Below the pieces are notes generated by a model that was given only the letters and a program-made list of their open reading frames with translations, had not been told where the DNA came from and searched no databases. Position numbers and translations under genes: made by a program. Positions 17,776-23,389 of a stretch of 33,054 nucleotides of DNA are shown here, one piece after another. The DNA is taken from positions 1 through 33,054 of the forward strand of contig CANRNE010000022.1 in NCBI GenBank assembly GCA_947631925.1, read 5' to 3'. The stretch's first letter is position 1. Every line of letters begins with the position of its first letter. The DNA comes from an uncultured Clostridia bacterium (GTDB taxonomy: Bacteria > Bacillota > Clostridia > Christensenellales > Borkfalkiaceae).

Positions 17776-17957
17776 TGTCATCAGAGCCAAGCCATCGGCC
17801 GCTCCTTCTGTCATCAGGGCCAAGCCGCGAAGTGGCGCGTGGAGAAATCTCGTTCCAAATCGTCACCCTGAGCCTGTCGAAGGGTATCCGCATTATGGCG
17901 CCTCCGCGGGAGGAGCTGTCGCCGCATGCGGCGGAGGTGGGACACTCTTGAATCGCC
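17776..17957 (+). repeat. Dispersed intergenic repeat, copy 2, interrupted by the prophage
   Basis: Contains TCATCAG-GCCAAGCC units and the same 81-bp block (17809-17889) as copy 1, then a GC-rich hairpin-forming part with GCCGCATGCGGC (about 17920-17931). It ends GACACTCTTGAATCGCC, exactly where the prophage inverted repeat begins. The 15-bp end is repeated beyond the prophage at 31644-31658. No gene is seen in 17721-17957. Confidence 0.8.
17943..17957 (+). repeat. Left target-site duplication of the prophage
   Basis: CACTCTTGAATCGCC; identical to 31644-31658. It sits immediately outside the TGTAA... terminal inverted repeat. Confidence 0.8.
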
Positions 17958-17992
17958 TGTAAATGTCAAGTAGTTTTGCGAAAAAAGTTGCA
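17958..17992 (+). repeat. Left terminal inverted repeat of the prophage
   Basis: Begins TGTAAATGTCAAG and carries TTTTGCGAAAA at positions 17-27. Compared ungapped with the right end it matches at 19 of the first 27 positions. A second TTTGCGAAA lies about 20 bp further in, and two tandem 11-bp copies of GGCTTAACAAG follow (18008-18029), both plausible transposase-binding sites. Confidence 0.75.
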
Positions 17993-18152
17993 AAAAAATT
18001 TGCGAAAGGCTTAACAAGGGCTTAACAAGGGTTCAAAAAGGGCTTAGAGATGGTTTCAAGGCGGGAAGAAAGAGGTAAAATGAGGGGAAATTTGCAAAAA
18101 TACAGCCCGCGCGGGAGCGGAAGGGTTGCAAAACAAGCCATCTTCGTACGAC

Positions 18153-18188
18153 TGCAAGGCAAGCCGCGGGGCTTGCCTTGCATTTCTA
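18153..18188 (+). terminator. Strong hairpin after the transposase gene
   Basis: Perfect 12-bp stem TGCAAGGCAAGC/GCTTGCCTTGCA (18153-18164 with 18171-18182), then TTTCTATTTTT on the plus strand. It is oriented to stop plus-strand transcripts entering the transposase gene from the left, a common feature of insertion sequences. The rest of 17993-18196 shows no gene. Confidence 0.65.
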
Positions 18189-18196
18189 TTTTTCAA

Positions 18197-19261
18197 TTAC
18201 TCAAGGGATTTGAGTTGTTCTTGGAAGAGCTCTTCCGAGCAGGCATAGCCCAAAATGCGCCTCGGATAGTGATTGAGCCAGTCCTCAACCGCTTGGACGT
18301 CACTCTCGGACAGCTTCGCAATGTCGGTGCCCTTCGGAACTTTTCTCCGAATCTCTCGGTTCATGCGTTCATTGGAGCCGCGCTCGCAGGAACGGTAGGG
18401 ATGGCAATAATAAATCGACGTCCTTTTCCCGCGACCGCGTCCGAACACAGACCGCTCGAGCCCGCAAAAGTCCGAGAACTCCGACCCGTTGTCCACGGTG
18501 ATGGACTTGAAGACTTGGCGGAAGATTTTCCCGTACTTTCTCTCGAGGACGTTCAGGCAGTGCACGACGGATGCAGCGCATTGGTCCTTCATCTTCATGA
18601 TGATTTCCCGCCGCGTCATGCGCTCGGTGAGCACGAGGAGCACCTCTCGGGTCGGCCCGCACACACAGTCCATCTCCCAGTGGCCGAATTCATTCCGTTG
18701 ATAAATCTCGGGCGGCCGCTGTTCGATACTCGTCCCGCGCGGAGGTTTCGCAGCGAGGACTTCCCGCTTCCGACGTTTCTTCTTCTGTCCCTTCTGCTTC
18801 AGATATTCCAGCGAAAGCCGAGCAAAGACGCCCTTTTCGATGTAGCTATAAAGGGTATTACGGCAAATGGAAGTCTCAAACGGCAAGCCATTCCGCCTGA
18901 TATAACCGAGTACGGCATCGGGGCTCATGCCCTCATTGATGATTTTGTCTTCCACGAAGTTTGCGAAGGCAAAATCCTTGCCGATTTTGAGCGGGGCGCC
19001 CTTGGCCGTTGCGTTCTGCTCGGCTTTCTGTTTTGCGATTTCCGCGCTGTACGCAACCGTCTCTTTGTAGCCGCAACAATCGCCATAGGCATCGTACTTG
19101 GCGGCACGGTGCATATACTGCCCGCGTTTCAGTTCTCGGTATACGGTACTGACATGCACGCCGATAAATTCCGCAATCTCTTTGACGGGCGTATTCCGTT
19201 TTGATAAGGTCTCAATCTGAAGTCTTTGTGACCATACTAAGTTATGAAATTGTTTTCGCAT
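18197..19261 (-). CDS. IS30-family DDE transposase, candidate integrase of the prophage
   Basis: A 354-residue transposase. It has an N-terminal helix-turn-helix (about 13-45: RLQIETLSKRNTPVKEIAEF...VSTVYRELKRG, shown in part), a middle IS30 linker (YIEKGVFARLS), and an RNase H-like catalytic core with HWEMDCV (D198), TVDNGSEF (D257) and SNERMNRE (E298). The start is the ATG at 19261, with AAGGGGG about 10 bases upstream; an in-frame start 75 bases earlier lies within the inverted repeat. It may be a simple IS that landed in the prophage. However, it lies close to one end of an element whose own termini look IS30-like, and Spiroplasma SpV1 phages carry a similar gene. I therefore favour it as the phage recombinase. 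Confidence 0.93.
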   Translation of the reverse strand: MRKQFHNLVWSQRLQIETLSKRNTPVKEIAEFIGVHVSTVYRELKRGQYMHRAAKYDAYGDCCGYKETVAYSAEIAKQKAEQNATAKGAPLKIGKDFAFANFVEDKIINEGMSPDAVLGYIRRNGLPFETSICRNTLYSYIEKGVFARLSLEYLKQKGQKKKRRKREVLAAKPPRGTSIEQRPPEIYQRNEFGHWEMDCVCGPTREVLLVLTERMTRREIIMKMKDQCAASVVHCLNVLERKYGKIFRQVFKSITVDNGSEFSDFCGLERSVFGRGRGKRTSIYYCHPYRSCERGSNERMNREIRRKVPKGTDIAKLSESDVQAVEDWLNHYPRRILGYACSEELFQEQLKSLE

Positions 19262-19301
19262 TTTTCCTACCCCCTTGTAAATCAAACAAAATTCAGAACT
19301 G

Positions 19302-19421
19302 CCTATCACAACCGCACGTTGCGACGTCAAGCGCAAGCGGTTGTATTTTTTTCATAAAGCGACATGAAAAAAATCTCCACCGTCAAGTCTGACGCTTGAC
19401 ATCGCATGCGGCCGTGATAGG
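19302..19421. repeat. 120-bp palindromic element upstream of the transposase
   Basis: The ends CCTATCAC (19302-19309) and GTGATAGG (19414-19421) open imperfect 30-bp inverted arms that include the GACGTCAAGCG / CGCTTGACATC pair. Inside is an 11-bp hairpin, ATTTTTTTCAT/ATGAAAAAAAT, with an 8-nt loop (19345-19374). The left arm also contains TTGACG and TGATAG with a 16-bp spacer on the minus strand, a plausible transposase promoter. It could be a cruciform operator, a small nonautonomous element, or a regulatory RNA hairpin. Confidence 0.6.
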
Positions 19422-19430
19422 GACCAATTA

Positions 19431-19460
19431 AGAAGGTGAAGGGGCAACCCTTCACCTTCT
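19431..19460. terminator. Perfect 13-bp hairpin downstream of the HTH gene
   Basis: AGAAGGTGAAGGG/CCCTTCACCTTCT with a GCAA loop (19431-19443 with 19448-19460). There is no long T-run, though TTAATT follows on the minus strand. Likely ends the HTH repressor transcript. A second GC hairpin (CCGCCCC/GGGGCGG) lies near 19482-19500. No gene is seen in 19262-19573. Confidence 0.5.
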
Positions 19461-19573
19461 CATTCTACATGTCTTTTGCCGCCCCCGCAGGGGCGGGGCG
19501 AAAAAACGAAGGGGCGCGGGTTCCCCGCTAATCCGCTTCAGGAACGCCGCGCCGCCTTCGCCTTCTTCGCCGT

Positions 19574-19786
19574 CTATATCTTCTCGCCTGTCGGGAGGAC
19601 GATGTTCAGCTCGAGCTTGCACCCAAGCGCCTCCACCAGCTTCTCATACTCGGACAGCTTGAAATTGTCACGAATCATCTTATTTGACAAATTCTTCTGC
19701 TTTTGATTGGTGAGTTCCGCGAGCTTCGTCTGCGTTACCTTCAGCTTTATCATTGCAATTCTCAATTTTTCCGTCAACTGTATCAT
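19574..19786 (-). CDS. Small helix-turn-helix phage regulator
   Basis: A 70-residue protein with an XRE-like HTH: EKLRIAMIKLKVTQTKLAEL then TNQKQKNLSNKMIRDNF, and a C-terminal strand pair KLELNIVLPTGEKI. This layout is common in prophage and mobile-element regulators that recognise a short palindrome. The ATG at 19786 has AGGAGG upstream and a consensus promoter. It faces a plus-strand 57-residue gene across a perfect palindrome, like a lysogeny-type switch. The targets are inferred only. Confidence 0.85.
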   Translation of the reverse strand: MIQLTEKLRIAMIKLKVTQTKLAELTNQKQKNLSNKMIRDNFKLSEYEKLVEALGCKLELNIVLPTGEKI

Positions 19787-19804
19787 CCTTGGCCTCCTGC
19801 GGAT

Positions 19805-19855
19805 ATTCTACCACAGAAAAATGGAATTGTCAAATGATTTTCGGGAAATTTCCCG
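19805..19855 (-). promoter_or_regulatory. Promoter of the phage HTH gene and adjacent palindromic operator
   Basis: A consensus TTGACA (19828-19833), a 17-bp spacer, and TAGAAT (19805-19810) on the minus strand. Just upstream is a perfect 14-bp palindrome, CGGGAAATTTCCCG (19842-19855), between the divergent genes. It is a good candidate for the HTH protein's operator. Confidence 0.75.
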
Positions 19856-19916
19856 CGACTTCTAAAAAAATCAGCCGACCCGTGGCGGCTCAATTCCGCG
19901 GGAAAGGAGATAAAAA

Positions 19917-20090
19917 ATGCAAGAAAATGTAAAAGCAAAATGGGATGTCACGAATAAGGAGCTTAAACAAGCAGTGGATGAGCTGTGTGCGAAGGGCGTC
20001 GGGAAGGGCTGCTTCCAAAACATGAACGCGCTACTCGCGCTCCTCGATTTGATTTCGGCGGGCGATATCGCAGAACCGGAGGCAAAATAA
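19917..20090 (+). CDS. Small phage protein of unknown function (57 aa)
   Basis: Starts ATG at 19917 after an excellent AAAGGAG site and ends TAA at 20088-20090. The product begins MQENVKAKWDVTNKELKQAV and continues with GKGCFQNMNALLALLDLISA, an amphipathic, mostly helical sequence with no signal or TM. It is divergent from the HTH repressor, so it may be an early or antirepressor-like protein, but nothing in the sequence proves that. One of only two plus-strand protein genes in the prophage. Confidence 0.75.
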   Translation: MQENVKAKWDVTNKELKQAVDELCAKGVGKGCFQNMNALLALLDLISAGDIAEPEAK

Positions 20091-20096
20091 ACGAAA

Positions 20097-20120
20097 CCGG
20101 GACGGCATAAGCCGTCCCGG
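20097..20120 (+). terminator. Hairpin after the 57-residue gene
   Basis: Perfect 10-bp stem CCGGGACGGC/GCCGTCCCGG with an ATAA loop. No T-run follows directly; a T-rich stretch starts 20 bp later (TTTTCTTTTTTT). Partial terminator or RNA-stability hairpin. Confidence 0.5.
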
Positions 20121-20160
20121 AACTGCGAAAAAAGAAATTTTCTTTTTTTGAAGAAACCCC

Positions 20161-20189
20161 TTGACTTTCCGCCTGAAGCTGCGTATAAT
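20161..20189 (+). promoter_or_regulatory. Promoter of RNA A
   Basis: TTGACT (20161-20166), a 17-bp spacer, and a perfect TATAAT (20184-20189). The first bases after the -35 (TTTCCGCC) match those of the RNA B and RNA C promoters. Confidence 0.85.
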
Positions 20190-20195
20190 AAAATT

Positions 20196-20297
20196 GCGCG
20201 CAAAGATTGAACGGAAAAAATATCATTCCTTCATCGGTGTATAAAAATACATCAGCTTGGTTTTTTGAATCCCGCGAAAGCGGGATTATTTTTTTCC
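20196..20297 (+). ncRNA. RNA A: candidate small RNA, convergent with a basic-protein gene
   Basis: About 100 nt from the predicted start near 20196 to a Rho-independent terminator: AATCCCGC-GAAA-GCGGGATT (20268-20287) followed by A(T)8. It also contains a GTGTAT-AAAA-ATACAT hairpin (20237-20252). No open frame with a ribosome binding site is present. The 3' arm of the terminator contains the stop codon of the minus-strand 132-residue gene, so the two transcripts overlap tail to tail by about 12 nt. Expression is predicted, not shown. Function unknown. Confidence 0.7.
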
Positions 20298-20684
20298 TTT
20301 TTTCGGATTTTTCCGTCCCGCAAACCCGCGCAAACGCTTTATTTGATAAGGCGTCAGAGTACCCACTGGGATCATGCGCGAATCAGATTGAAAAAGTTGC
20401 CCGTTGACATCCTTTGTACGGGGTATTTTATATACTGTCGATAAACCGTTCGCGCCCTCTATACTCATAAGAATAGCGCGACCATTACGCACGTCCGCAG
20501 ACTTGGAAGGGTCAATATAGTGCGATGTCGGATACATATCATAAGCACGTTTTTTCTTATTATACAACGCAACATAAAAATGTACCCCGCGCGGGTCATA
20601 CCATTTCTTTTTATATCCAGTGAGACTTTCACGCTTGATGATAACCCCGTCTTGTATTTTTACAAATTTTCCATCATTTTTCAT
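20286..20684 (-). CDS. Small basic AT-rich phage cargo protein A (132 aa), partner of RNA A
   Basis: Starts at the ATG at 20684 with GGAGG before it, 17 bp after the Zot-like gene. Lysine/arginine-rich at both ends. A central beta-rich part reads GVHFYVALYNKKKRAYDMYP then TSHYIDP, then RNGRAILMSIEG and STVYKIPRTKDVN, with a C-terminal GTLTPYQIKRLRGFAG. The hydrophobic strand plus P-T-S-H turn recalls MazF/PemK/ToxN-type barrel proteins, but no family is identified with certainty. AT-rich relative to neighbours, suggesting separate acquisition. Its stop codon lies inside the RNA A terminator. Confidence 0.75.
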   Translation of the reverse strand: MKNDGKFVKIQDGVIIKRESLTGYKKKWYDPRGVHFYVALYNKKKRAYDMYPTSHYIDPSKSADVRNGRAILMSIEGANGLSTVYKIPRTKDVNGQLFQSDSRMIPVGTLTPYQIKRLRGFAGRKNPKKGKK

Positions 20685-20701
20685 AGTAACCTCCATATTT
20701 A

Positions 20702-22864
20702 TCACGCCTCGGGGGTGCCGAGGTCGGCATTGTTCCACTTCTTCCAGTCGCCAATCATGAAACTGCCCTGTTGCGTGAGCTCCGCCCACGTCGCCCGCAC
20801 GCCGCCGTACACCGCGACGTCATTGAGCCCCACGGGGGAGCGAAGGGCACGCTCTTCGAAGAAGCCCGCCGTGCTGTCCGTTGCGAACCGCATGGCGTAG
20901 ATTTTCTTCCACATGAGGTAGTACTTATTCTTCGTCATCTGCCCTTCGAGGGAGCCATCCTCAATCTCCACCGTCATGCAGTTATAGCCGAAGCGGTTGT
21001 GGATACGCTCATAGTACCGTCTGAGCGCCGCCGTCGCATTCTTAAGTAAGTACATGGGTAAGGTGTTGTCCCCGCGCAGGAAGCGATACTTCGAATACGC
21101 CCCCTCGAACTTCCCGTACAGCCACAAATAGAGCAACTCCCCGAGGGAGAAGAAGGGCATGGCGAGCGCATCGTCGGACTTGTCGCGGATGTGGATGATG
21201 TCGAAGAGCTCCCGCGCATCCGCGCCCAAACTCGAGGGCCGCTGCTCGTCTGCGATGATTTTGAGGAAGACGAAATTGTCCACGACGGCGCGGTGCCTCG
21301 CCATCTTGAGGCAATCGTTGAAGCCGTCATTCTTTTGGTTGACCTCGTCGTCCTTCTTCTTGGTCTCCTTGAGCTCGAACATATTCCGCCGCTCCTTGCC
21401 TATCTCCGTGATTGCGACGACGCCGAACTCGAAGGCGTTTCTGTACGCGTTATTCTCGACGACCGTTCTGCCGATACGCAGCATGTCATAGTCGATGATG
21501 TGCGCGTGCCGGGAGAACGCCTCGAGCCGCCTGCTGTCGCGCCCGAAGAAGTCACTGTCCCAAAGCGGAAAATTCCCGAGGTCCTGAAGGACGAGGTCGG
21601 TACGGATGGAGTAATTCGAGACGAGCAATGAGCTCTCCATGACATAGATGAAGTACAGCTGCGCATACGTCTCGAGCACGTCCCAAAGAGACACGGGCTT
21701 CAGGGCGTCATCGTAAATCTCCCCATAACGGGCGACATCATAGCCATAGAGCTGCCGTGCCGCGTCACGGTGCCGCTCATACCGTGCCCGTTTCTTCCGC
21801 ACAAACGCGCGGCAAGTCGCGAGGTTATACACGACATGATGTTCAATCACCGCCCGCAGCTCGTTCTCAAAGCAAATCCATGGGAAGTTGGGGAACTTCA
21901 AATCATTCTTGATGAGCAGCTCGAATGCCTTGTCCCGAAACATCACTTCCGTCGAGAGGCACATGTCCGTGAGCATCGTCGTCTTGCCCTTGCCCATCGT
22001 CCCCACGACCATGGCAACGATGGGACGGCCGTTGATGAAGCCTCTGTTCCTCCGCTCGAAGTGGTCGAGCCGCATGCGCGCAACTCTCTTGCGGAACCTG
22101 TCTACGGCAAAGAGGGCAATCCCCGCCCACGCCCACGGCGGAATGAAGAGCAGCATGGGCGCCAAGTCGAGAAACAGCTTGTACACCTGCCTGTACAGAT
22201 TGGCAAAATCGAAGGAGAACACGAAATAAAAATAATACGCAAATGCCTCGAGGACGATGGCGAACCCGTTGAAGTTGAAGGCCCAAATCACCGCCCAGAC
22301 GGTGAGGTATTTCTTTTCCTTCAGAAAGGTCCAAAACCCCTTGAGCCATGCCTTTGCGGGGACATACGTCCTATCCATGACCGCCTTCCACACCCGCAGC
22401 GGGCGGCTGTCCCGGTTGTAGTCGTTATTCGGTTTCTTCAAAATCCAGCGGACGAGCAAGAGGGCAATCAGCAGGAAGGGCAAGAGAATGGTGAGCACGA
22501 GGCACAGGTCATACAGCCCGTTCCCGAGGAAGGACAAATACCCGAGGAAAGTGTCTTTCGTCGCCCAAAGCTGCCAGTACTGCGCCCATGCCGCCTGAAA
22601 TGCCTCCCATGTCGGGGGAAGCGGCGACCACGACGGCATGGAAAAAGCGGGCAAATCGTTGACCGTTGGCACGAAATCGTACGGAAGAAGGAAGAGCTCG
22701 CAGAAATAATACGCCAAGGAGAGCCCGAAATCCCTTCCACCCGCGATCAGCCGATCGAAGGCGGAAGGGAATAGAAGGATGGTACACGCCGCAAAGCCCA
22801 GCGTCACCGCAATCGCAATCAGATGCCGATAGTCTATTCTCCGAAAAAATTCCTTGATCTTCAT
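20702..22864 (-). CDS. Zot-like filamentous-phage assembly ATPase
   Basis: A 720-residue membrane ATPase expected to drive virion extrusion through the cell envelope, the role of pI/Zot in inoviruses. The N-terminal 260 residues hold about five hydrophobic segments (near 14-33, 48-62, 118-141, 187-215 and 234-255). The P-loop follows: VVGTMGKGKTTM (Walker A at 288-296), with VVAITE as the Walker B-like strand (482-487). The N-terminal membrane block before the ATPase is the layout of Gram-positive inovirus Zot proteins, unlike the C-terminal TM of Ff pI. The start ATG at 22864 overlaps the stop codon of the 30-residue gene (ATGA). Confidence 0.9.
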   Translation of the reverse strand: MKIKEFFRRIDYRHLIAIAVTLGFAACTILLFPSAFDRLIAGGRDFGLSLAYYFCELFLLPYDFVPTVNDLPAFSMPSWSPLPPTWEAFQAAWAQYWQLWATKDTFLGYLSFLGNGLYDLCLVLTILLPFLLIALLLVRWILKKPNNDYNRDSRPLRVWKAVMDRTYVPAKAWLKGFWTFLKEKKYLTVWAVIWAFNFNGFAIVLEAFAYYFYFVFSFDFANLYRQVYKLFLDLAPMLLFIPPWAWAGIALFAVDRFRKRVARMRLDHFERRNRGFINGRPIVAMVVGTMGKGKTTMLTDMCLSTEVMFRDKAFELLIKNDLKFPNFPWICFENELRAVIEHHVVYNLATCRAFVRKKRARYERHRDAARQLYGYDVARYGEIYDDALKPVSLWDVLETYAQLYFIYVMESSLLVSNYSIRTDLVLQDLGNFPLWDSDFFGRDSRRLEAFSRHAHIIDYDMLRIGRTVVENNAYRNAFEFGVVAITEIGKERRNMFELKETKKKDDEVNQKNDGFNDCLKMARHRAVVDNFVFLKIIADEQRPSSLGADARELFDIIHIRDKSDDALAMPFFSLGELLYLWLYGKFEGAYSKYRFLRGDNTLPMYLLKNATAALRRYYERIHNRFGYNCMTVEIEDGSLEGQMTKNKYYLMWKKIYAMRFATDSTAGFFEERALRSPVGLNDVAVYGGVRATWAELTQQGSFMIGDWKKWNNADLGTPEA

Positions 22865-22953
22865 ACCTGCGTCCCCGTATAGATGAAATAGCCGACGACG
22901 GCAAGCACTACAAGTGCAAACAGCACCCACATCAACCGCTTGAAAATTTTCAT
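22861..22953 (-). CDS. 30-residue single-TM phage protein (minor coat candidate)
   Basis: Starts ATG at 22953 after GGAGAGAAGAA and stops at 22861-22863, overlapping the Zot-like start by four bases. The product is a positively charged N-terminus (MKIFKRLMW), one hydrophobic helix (VLFALVVLAVVGYFIY) and a TGTQV tail. Size and layout are those of inovirus tip proteins such as pVII and pIX (about 32-33 residues), so a minor virion or assembly-anchor role is plausible. Too short for homology to be judged by eye. Confidence 0.72.
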   Translation of the reverse strand: MKIFKRLMWVLFALVVLAVVGYFIYTGTQV

Positions 22954-22973
22954 TTCTTCTCTCCGAAAAACTC

Positions 22974-23002
22974 TTGACTTTTTCGCCACAATGTACTATG
23001 AT
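22974..23002 (+). promoter_or_regulatory. Promoter of RNA B
   Basis: TTGACT (22974-22979), a 17-bp spacer, and TATGAT (22997-23002). The sequence after the -35 (TTTTTCGCCAC) resembles the RNA A and RNA C promoters. Confidence 0.8.
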
Positions 23003-23008
23003 AATTCA

Positions 23009-23077
23009 TGAAGTCGGCATCGCTGCGGGGTGACCCGAGGTGCGAAGGAGCTCGTATGGGCACTGGCTTCATTTTTT
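23009..23077 (+). ncRNA. RNA B: candidate structured small RNA (about 69 nt)
   Basis: A three-way-junction fold is visible. The closing stem is TGAAGTC (23009-23015) with GGCTTCA (23065-23071). The first arm has GCATC/GGTGC capped by CGGG-GTGA-CCCG, a GNRA tetraloop. The second arm is GCTC-GTAT-GGGC. TTTTTT follows directly, so the closing stem doubles as terminator. The predicted start coincides with the 5' edge of the structure. The stop codon of the convergent 106-residue gene (23069-23071) lies in the closing stem. No known Rfam class was recognised. Confidence 0.72.
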
Positions 23078-23389
23078 ATACTTCTTTATCGTCTCCTTAT
23101 CTTCCTCATGGATACGATACTTTTTATCCGCATCCCGCAACGCGTCCGAGTGATTTATTTCCGGTTTCTTTTTTACGTAAGATTTTTTTATTCCATCTTC
23201 CTCGGGGTCGATATTATGTTTTAACTCTTCGTAATCCTCAGGCGGATTCGGAGTGTGCGTAAAAACAAGGTATTTCGAATCCCGTCCCGAAGTGCCATAG
23301 ACGTATACAGGATGACCGACTTTGTTTTGCGTGCTCTTTTTTCTACGAAAATAATGCACGCGGTTCCATTTTTTCTTTTGTTTTTTCAT
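23069..23389 (-). CDS. Small basic AT-rich phage cargo protein B (106 aa), partner of RNA B
   Basis: Lysine-rich N-terminus (MKKQKKKWNRVHYFRRKK). Then a beta-rich core, GHPVYVYGTSGRDSKYLVFT then HTPNPPED and HNIDPEEDG, then SYVKKKPEIN, ending in a charged helix (HEEDKETIKKYKK). The order of a buried strand, a T-H turn, an N-I-D-P motif and a basic C-terminal helix parallels protein A. The ATG at 23389 overlaps the stop codon of the 688-residue gene, so it is expressed from the structural operon. The gene ends inside RNA B. The layout resembles unnamed small proteins seen on Firmicutes mobile elements; function unknown. Confidence 0.75.
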   Translation of the reverse strand: MKKQKKKWNRVHYFRRKKSTQNKVGHPVYVYGTSGRDSKYLVFTHTPNPPEDYEELKHNIDPEEDGIKKSYVKKKPEINHSDALRDADKKYRIHEEDKETIKKYKK

